Assembly: GCA_022496805.1 (NCBI GenBank)
Contig: CM040104.1
Coordinates: 116,650 to 180,649, forward strand
DNA length: 64,000 nt
DNA from: Pohlia nutans
Lineage: Eukaryota; Streptophyta; Bryopsida; Bryales; Mniaceae
Direction: 5' to 3'
In this document: piece after piece, positions 57,791 to 64,000 of the stretch
How positions within the stretch are numbered: the stretch's first letter is position 1
Layout: each line of letters starts with the position of its first letter
Translations under genes and position numbers: made by a program
The notes under the pieces: generated by a model
Databases searched by the model: none
Seen by the model: only the letters and a program-made list of their open reading frames with translations
What the model was told of the DNA's origin: nothing

Positions 57791-58133
57791 AACCGCAACA
57801 AGCGGACACTGATGAGGGCCGCGGTAATATTGGGCGAATACCACTTCTCCTCCACTCTTTCCTTCCACTGAGACACATCGTCCTCTCATACATCTTCTGC
57901 ACCATACGTTGCGGAGCCTTCTTCGTTTAATCAGCCCAACCCACTCTGGGATCAAGATCCTTCGCATACGGACTGGATGTCTGGCCTTTTCCACGATCGT
58001 ACGTCGCCATTTCGCCATCCAGATATCCATAGTCATCAATAGTGATGGGTAGTCGCTCGTGCTTCACGTACGTCCTTGCGTCCCAATTATGCGACGACAT
58101 GTGACCCGTCTCATCGTCGTACTTGCACCTCAT
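57755..58133 (-). pseudogene. conserved orphan ORF of the CACTA element, copy 2
   Basis: Starts MRCKYDDETGHM at 58,133 and keeps TYVKHERLPIT; a frameshift at about 58,015 divides it, and the overlapping frame continues with KARHPVRMRR and PEWVGLIKRRRLRNV. Compared with copy 1 most differences leave the peptide similar. Family not recognised. It has the same position relative to the array as in copy 1. Confidence 0.45.
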
Positions 58134-58440
58134 GAAACTTCGATATCAAAAGGCGCCTTTGTAGGCTCAAGCCACATATCACACGAATCATGCAAATCCC
58201 TTTTTCTTGAATATTTAACCCCAACAAATTATGGTTTCAAAATGACCAATTCGATTCATCATGTTCTGAGAAATGTGATTTGGATGGTGTAAAAATTTTG
58301 CATTCTGTACATAATCTGTACAGACATCCTCTAGCAATGTTACCCAGTCTAAGTAGAAGTTGCCGAGAATGTGGAGGTAATATCTTAGAAAGCAACTGTC
58401 AACGAAGTATTGCCGCAGTATAACCTTTACATTAACCTTG
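58134..58440. other. non-coding CACTA interior
   Basis: Collinear with 2,090-2,385 of copy 1 up to TAACCTTTACA, where the two copies diverge; the CACTA-like end begins about 10 bases later. Confidence 0.55.
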
Positions 58441-58716
58441 CACTATAAGAAACCAACATTTTTGGTGATGTCTTCAGTTATGTCGACGTGTTTTTTTGAT
58501 GTCTTGGTGCTAGCCACTGATGTCTCGCATGTTGTAAGTGACGTGTCACCGATGACATCCGCAACAAGCGGACACTGATGAGGGCCTTGGTTTAGGTTTA
58601 GGGCAACGGCCTCATCGTCGTATCTGCAGCCTACGACATGTTAGCAATGACATCCGCAACGAGGGAGCCCACCTCTCAAACATTATTTTTAAGGATGTTG
58701 GCATGTTGGTCCCAGC
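58441..58716 (+). mobile_element. nested CACTA-like terminus with subterminal motifs
   Basis: CACTATAAGAAACC is repeated here inside copy 2, followed by TGGTGATGTCTTC and further GAYRTC motifs and a duplicate of GCAACAAGCGGACACTGATG found at 57,800. It may be the end of a nested or rearranged element; no matching opposite terminus was found in the window. Confidence 0.5.
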
Positions 58717-59003
58717 CTCGGGGGGAGCACTCCCTTGTATATTTTGCATACACGTGCGATAATGACCTATTTATTTGGGGGGTTATTTACCTTGCAAAAA
58801 ATATTATAAGGTGATGGTATTTTACATGTAAAAAGCCTGAGAATATTATATGTGATGGTATTTTACATGTAAACATGTTTCACTTTTTAAAGATCCCCTA
58901 TTTTACATGTACATTTTTTACAAAATTTATCTACAATGAATATATTGGACCCTATTTTTTATCACACGTTGTTTCTAAAATTTTCGCCAGTGAACCCCCC
59001 GAG
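58717..59003. mobile_element. hAT-type MITE, copy 2
   Basis: Ends CTCGGGGGG and CCCCCCGAG are perfect inverted repeats, flanked by the exact 8-bp duplication GTCCCAGC (58,709-58,716 and 59,004-59,011). The interior is nearly identical to the copy at 45,290, suggesting recent activity. Confidence 0.92.
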
Positions 59004-59508
59004 GTCCCAGCTTGCATCGCTGCAAATAACCGCCATGCAACGGTGCGTGTTTGCCGAGACGTCCATTGCGACACGGAAGAAGACACAGACGTCGTCCACA
59101 ATGACAGGGCCATGTTCAAACGTCAGAATTGAAGACATCAGCCACAACATCCACCATAACGATTTGACGTCTCACTCAACATAGCTGGATGTCTTCATCT
59201 GAAACGTCCGAGACGCGTCTGCAAAAGTCAGAATCAGTGTCTCTCCGGACATCCATAAAGACATCCAACTTGACATAGGAGACATCGTGCAAGCACAGAT
59301 ATAATTGTTGACGTACTAGATGTCTGAACAGTCATTCGTGACGGTTGAAAGAACATCCTCTGAGACATAGGACGCGCCATAGGACACAACGGACAAGCAC
59401 GTCTGTCGAAGTCGATGTACGCAATGTCTCAGTGATCACAACACAAACGTTCACCGATGTCTCAAACGATGTACGCGATGTTTTTTGAGACGTCCTTGGC
59501 GACATGGT
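59004..59508. repeat. degenerate GAYRTC-rich CACTA subterminal sequence
   Basis: Partial, rearranged units of the 470-bp type (GAGACGTCCATTGCGACACGG, TCTCACTCAACATAGCTGGA and similar, also found near 56,970 and 57,090). No gene. Confidence 0.6.
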
Positions 59509-59847
59509 TTAGGACATACATGACATCCGGGATGACCTATCACGAGCACATACGTCACACTTGGAGACGTCACAAAGAACGTCCAAAAGAATGCGAATAC
59601 GTCTTTCTGAATAGAAGTTTATTAGAAAAATGTCTATATGAGGATGCACTGTATTGTCCATGTGGTTGAAGTTTGCCACGCTGAATCCGTACCTGTTACA
59701 TTCAATGTTGGCGACTCGCACATTACTTGAGGATTTAACCCATGGAAATGAGCAACACCGTCGTGCATGGTATGGTTCACCATATTGAGGAAATTCAGAG
59801 TTGTGAATTATCATGCCTTTTGGTGCACATTTGGGCACATTGTGCAT
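59509..59847 (-). pseudogene. CACTA transposase DUF4216 scrap
   Basis: The frame contains IECNRYGFSVANFNHMDN, matching the DUF4216 block of copy 1 (2,797-3,237) almost residue for residue, then runs into subterminal repeat translation. A FPWVKSSSNVRV lead-in corresponds to the CEWVKASRAVRV part of copy 1. Only this short piece of the transposase remains in copy 2. Confidence 0.75.
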
Positions 59848-60770
59848 TTCATTGAAAGAAATAACTTTTAATCCCCTTTAAAAAATATTTAGAAATATCA
59901 CAATGGAAAATGAAGTGCACTAATTTTTAAATTTATGTATTTATCAATGATAGAATTAAATCTGAGTTTGTCTAAATGATTTAATTTGGAGGATTTTGAG
60001 TATAAAAACTCCCGTTCTACTACCACTTTGAACAATATAGTTAAACTTTGAATGTAAATATTCTTTATTTTTGGTTCTTTTTGGTTCATTTCAATAATTT
60101 AGAAAAACTTGGAAAAATGTGGAACATATTTCTCTTCACATATTTGTAAATTGGAAAAATTTATAGCTGAAAATTCCACCCACAACCTTCTTTTCTCTTT
60201 CATAATTTCCATATGGACTTTTGTACTACAACAAGGCACTAATGTTTTAAATAAACAACAATTTGGACTGCATGTTTGTTATTTTTCACCTTTTTTTTTG
60301 GCATTGGTATAAGACATCTCTTAGTTGTAGTAGTTCAATTTTTTTTACTTTTACCATCAATTTCTATTTATGAAGTTCTAAAAGATTAAAAAGAGGAGCA
60401 AAGTTTTGCATTTTGACAAACAAGTGATGAACCATACCATGCAAACACCTGTACTCATCATCGAACTTTCATCATGTTCATTACAATTTTTTTTGAAAAA
60501 AAACTTAGGTACTTTCAAAAACTACATATTTCTTAATATACTTAAAAGCATTTAGACGCAAGTGTAAGATGTTTTATTTGTCTAAAAATAAAATTGTGCT
60601 TGTATTAGATTTTATTTGATTAGAAACTTGTAAAAATTTCTTTTAACAAATTTTAGACAAGTAAAACAGTTTTAGAAAAACAAAATGTCTCAGTAATATG
60701 AAGTCTTTAAGTTTATCTGAGTGCAATATGAATTCAAAAATTACAGTCACTAGCCAACATTGGAATGTTT
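59848..60770. other. AT-rich non-coding DNA
   Basis: No gene or clear repeat. Confidence 0.5.
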
Positions 60771-60773
60771 CGA

Positions 60774-60860
60774 AGGACATCAATGATGACATCCAGCTGT
60801 CCATGAAGATGTCTAAGATGACGTCCATGAAGACGTCTAAGATGACGTCCATGTGTCACT
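60774..60860. repeat. short GAYRTC cluster with tandem copies
   Basis: AAGATGTCTAAGATGACGTCC and the near copy AAGACGTCTAAGATGACGTC lie in tandem, part of the CACTA motif family. Confidence 0.65.
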
Positions 60861-61233
60861 GCGAACATCGACTGGGATGATTTTCATCGAGTTCACTGGA
60901 TGAACAGAGGCGGCTAGGGTTAGCTGCCGCAGCCAAAGTTAGGTCATGAGACCTTTAAGAGGAATTAGAGGCTGCACAAAGCTCATTTTTGCCTTCATTT
61001 TTCCAAGAAGTTAGAGTTTAGAGTGTAGAGGTTTTCAAAAGTGTTGATATCTATTTTTAGACTCATTGTTTCCCTTTTTCTCTCTAAGTGGACACAAGTG
61101 AGGATGCTACGTGGCTTTGGAAGTGTGGCGGCGACGCCGGCGAGATCAAGGACGGAGGGGGGGGGGGAAATTTGATGAAAAAACTGGTGTTAGTGGATTT
61201 CAAAGGCATCTTGTATGACACTATGAAGAAGGT
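60861..61233. other. non-coding segment with a G run
   Basis: Contains a run of 11 or so G at about 61,157 and no supported gene. Confidence 0.45.
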
Positions 61234-61571
61234 GTTGTTGTGGAAGAAACCCTAAAACTTGTAGTATTTGATTTGTTGTGGAAGAAACTCTAAAACTTCT
61301 AGTATTTGATTTGTTGTGGAAGAAACCCTAAAACTTATAGTATTTGATTTGTTGTGGAAGAAACTCTAAAACTTCTAGTATTTGATTTGTTGGGGAAGAA
61401 ACCCTAAAATTTGCAGTACTTGATTTGTTGTGGATGAAACCCTAAAATTTGTAGTATTTGATTTGTTGTGGAAGAAACTTTAAAACTTCCTATATTTGAT
61501 TTGTTGTAGAAGAAACCCTAAAACTTGTAGTATTTGATTTGTTGTGGAAGAAACCCTAAAACTTGTAGTAT
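61234..61571. repeat. 38-bp minisatellite, nine units, each with a telobox-like core
   Basis: GAAGAAAC starts recur at 61,243, 61,281, 61,320, 61,357, 61,395, 61,433 (as GATGAAAC), 61,471, 61,509 and 61,547. Consensus parts are AAACCCTAAAACTTGTAG and TATTTGATTTGTTGTG. In the first four units CCCTAAAAC and CTCTAAAAC forms alternate, indicating growth by a 76-bp dimer. Confidence 0.9.
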
Positions 61572-61699
61572 CCTAGTATATCCAGCGCTAAAGACTTGAA
61601 TCCCAGACACAACTGGGAAGGGCGGTCGCGACTTGCAAATTAGCGGTTTTTCAAGCGGATGTATGCAGGTATAGCCTTCATGTTCGTAGCATGCACCAT

Positions 61700-61862
61700 A
61701 TATTTACATCATAGATGTCACTAGAGATGTCATTAGCAATGTTACCAGACTTGTCATTGGACATGGCACCAAAGATGTCATCAGAGATGTCACTATAGAT
61801 GTCACCAGAGATGTCACCAAAGATGTCACCACAGATGTTTGGGCTGGATGTCTGTACCTCAG
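61700..61862. repeat. 12-bp minisatellite GATGTCACCARA
   Basis: GATGTC recurs at 12-bp spacing at least five times near 61,785-61,845 and less regularly to the left. On the minus strand the period translates to a repeating GDI peptide within a frame at 61,678-62,124, which is a by-product of the repeat. Confidence 0.8.
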
Positions 61863-62218
61863 CTCCTAATTCTACAGCCCTGTATTCTATGTGCAATGGT
61901 GATGAAGAATGTGATTGGGACAGCAAGCCATTGCAAGCATTTGTGGATGTTGTATAACTTGCTGCTATGTGCCTTCTCGCACCTTTACATACTGCGCCAA
62001 TTACTATTATGCAGACATTAGCAACACTAACGTGTTGTGCGTGACGTCCCACACAGCGTCGACGAACACCAGAGACGTCCACTCGGACATCCGTTATGAC
62101 ATGTGGCAGATTTAAATACAACACAATGTTTTGAACTGACCACGATTTATCATATTTTGGAATTAAACATCACGTCACTTGACAGCTGCTTTTGTGTGCT
62201 TTGCTACAGTAATGTCTT
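61863..62218. other. unassigned CACTA interior
   Basis: A few GAYRTC motifs near 62,040-62,100; no gene recognised. Confidence 0.4.

Positions 62219-62279
<61 letters not shown>
62219..62279. repeat. (TA)n microsatellite
   Basis: About 30 uninterrupted TA units. Confidence 0.97.
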
Positions 62280-62281
<2 letters not shown>

Positions 62282-63289
62282 CTTTAGCTGTACTGATTGA
62301 ATGGGATACCTTGTGCTCGCAGATTTGGAGATGAAGGAGGGGGCTTAGCGGAGGGAGATGCAGCTGTAGGCTTAACACATGTACCGGTGTATGCTGTCAT
62401 CTTCCGTGTAATGATTATGAAGTGTAATACTTTGAAGTTCTAAATTGCGTGTATGTCATATTGTATGATGTATGTCATATTATGTCATATATGTGGGGCA
62501 ACAATATATTCCACAGTATACATAGACATTGCATAGAAAGAGTCTCTAAACATGCTATCATTTCACAAGTGCAGGTAGGCACCTCAACAAGAGCGGAGGC
62601 CGCCAAGAAGACATGAAGAAAGGGGCGTGCAAGGATTTGGGTGAGTGATTGCACCTAAAACCCCTATAATCATAAGCACATGCTGGTGACCCACTGCACG
62701 AGAGATTAACGGTGGCGTACAACACGGATGTTTTGGAAGACGTCCGCTAAATCATGTAGACGTCTCTAGAAGCGTCAAAGACGTCTGTTAGAACATTCCC
62801 AAACACTTCTTGGCACATGATGTAGCTTGTATACTACAGTGTCAGGCATCCAGAACGTTGACATAGATTCGGTGTAGGGTTACGCTGATAAGAACGGGTG
62901 GACCAAAATTGATTGAGAAATGCTCGTCCCGCGAACGTGAAATAATGCAATTGTATTTGGTCGTGTATCATTTGTTTAACCGCATGCACTGTTGGCATGT
63001 TGAACAGGTGCAGCGATGGACAAGTGCGGAAAGGTATGAAGGTCATAGGGGAGCACCGACAGCAAGCGAGGACATTCGATCGAGTGAAAGACGTGGGTGC
63101 GTAGTACATGGATGTTGTCGTTTGACTTATTAGTAGATGTGCATTTTGCGCAATGAGGTCACAAACAATATTGTTATGACTTTTGAACATTGATTTTACA
63201 ATGTGTTATATATATGCAATGCGAAAACGTATACGTGACTCACAGCCATCAATCTTGTGGACATTTGGAACACTCTGCAGTGTGACGTG
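62280..63289. other. unassigned CACTA interior
   Basis: A tandem ATGTCATAT motif at 62,452-62,490 and scattered GACGTC motifs at 62,738-62,800. Short frames at 62,834-63,190 overlap on both strands and are unsupported. Confidence 0.4.
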
Positions 63290-63965
63290 TGAGTGCCCAG
63301 TGAGACGAGTGAATGTTACAAGAGATGTATTGTATAACGTGTAGAATATGACGTGAGGATGTGTAGATGGTAAACCGCAATGTCTTAGTGAATGTTCTCA
63401 TGGTGACGTGAGCATGCGACGTAAGACGTCTAAGTATAGCAAAGGATGTCTTGTCAGACACGTCATACATGGCATGGGGATGTTATCTAGGACGACTGTG
63501 TGATTATAATGATGTCTTCTAAAACAAGTCATAAGTGACATGGGGATGTTTTATGGAAGGACTGTGTGATGACGATGATGTCCATGTAAGACGTGGTACA
63601 TGACGTGGGGACGTTTTGTCAGATGATTGGGTGATCATGATGATGTCTTTTATAACTTTTGATACGTGACATACGGATGTTTTGTGGGATGACTATGTGT
63701 CGAGGCTGATGTCTAACTTCTCACATATACATAACGTGGGGATGTTTTCTCGGACGTCTGTGTCGTCATACTGATGTCTTTCATAACACGTATCACGTGA
63801 CTTGCGGATGTTTTGTGGGACGACTACGTCTCATCGCTGACGTCTCTGTACCACGTAGTACATGACGCGGAGATGTTATCTAGGACGACTTCGAAAGACA
63901 TGATGATGTCTTCCTAAACATTCAAAAATTCTCAGTGGATGTTTCCTGAGACGTCCTAGAGAACC
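63290..63965. repeat. 65-66-bp tandem array, about nine units, GAYRTC-containing
   Basis: The landmark TGGGGATGTT or a variant begins at 63,352, 63,407, 63,473, 63,539, 63,604, 63,670, 63,735, 63,801, 63,866 and 63,933, nearly all 65-67 bp apart. Each unit continues with GGACGACT and ends with TGATGTCTT and GTGAC. It is probably the opposite subterminal region of CACTA copy 2, whose terminus should lie just beyond the window. Confidence 0.85.
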
Positions 63966-64000
63966 GTGGGACGTCTACGTAGAAACGTCCAAACGACGAC

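Larger units (their letters stand above)
55240..64000. mobile_element. CACTA (En/Spm) element, copy 2, right end outside the window
   Basis: Begins CACTATAAGAAACC, which fits the plant CACTA terminus CACTAxAAGAAA. The 3 bases before it are GGC, the expected size of the CACTA target duplication, but the partner lies outside the window. Inside are subterminal arrays rich in GAYRTC, an orphan peptide frame, a nested CACTA-like end, a DUF4216 fragment and, toward the window end, a 65-bp array. The catalytic region is absent or unreadable, so it is probably a defective element that inserted into LTR copy C. Confidence 0.65.

Overview
The window is AT-rich, repeat-dense nuclear DNA from a land plant. 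The evidence is a Ty3/gypsy primer-binding site complementary to tRNA-Asp with a zinc-knuckle gag, two CACTA (En/Spm) elements whose transposase carries the plant-typical DUF4218 and DUF4216 regions, a tRNA-derived SINE, MITEs with intact target-site duplications, GT-AG introns and many AAACCCTA (telobox) motifs. I see no rRNA, functional tRNA, CRISPR array, bacterial-style operon or gene I can assign to core metabolism. I cannot name the species.

Layout, left to right. 1-5.0 kb is the inner part of a decayed CACTA element (transposase on the minus strand, long arrays saturated with GAYRTC hexamers). 5-13 kb is AT-rich, with a foldback, a decayed exon-like series (7.2-9.0 kb) and piggyBac-like MITEs (TTAA sites). 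13.06-17.49 kb is a lone very long LTR containing a protein ORF. 17.5-21 kb holds telobox-rich, alternating purine-pyrimidine and anonymous AT-rich DNA. 22-31.2 kb holds three unrecognised, decayed gene bodies (two plus, one minus) separated by a 164-bp tandem array and an inverted repeat module; they may belong to one large unknown DNA element. 32.9-34 kb is an AT microsatellite and a tandem repeat. 34.0-36.6 kb is a terminal-inverted-repeat element with internal minisatellite and a SINE. 36.6-41.2 kb carries decayed minus-strand coding fragments, one with a BED-like zinc finger. 42 kb has a second SINE copy. 43.25-45.96 kb is an unrecognised minus-strand spliced gene with about 79-residue tandem repeats, interrupted by a hAT-type MITE and cut at its 5' side by the next LTR.

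45.96-52.30 kb is a second long LTR of the same family as 13-17.5 kb, again with the ORF inside it, followed by a tRNA-Asp primer-binding site and a gag gene (52.7-54.1 kb); no protease, reverse transcriptase or integrase follows. A third, internally deleted LTR left end lies at 54.94-55.24 kb and is cut by the terminus of a second CACTA element (CACTATAAGAAACC at 55,240), which runs to the window end and carries 470-bp, 65-bp, 38-bp and 12-bp tandem arrays plus a DUF4216 scrap.

The most unusual signal is the retrotransposon family whose LTR, defined by three shared left ends and by a right end adjoining the primer-binding site, contains a roughly 2.3-kb ORF preceded by a TATA box. The second is the CACTA family with GAYRTC-saturated arrays and a small conserved orphan peptide. 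Most genes are broken by stops and frameshifts, so this is mainly a fossil record; functional statements are family-based inference.
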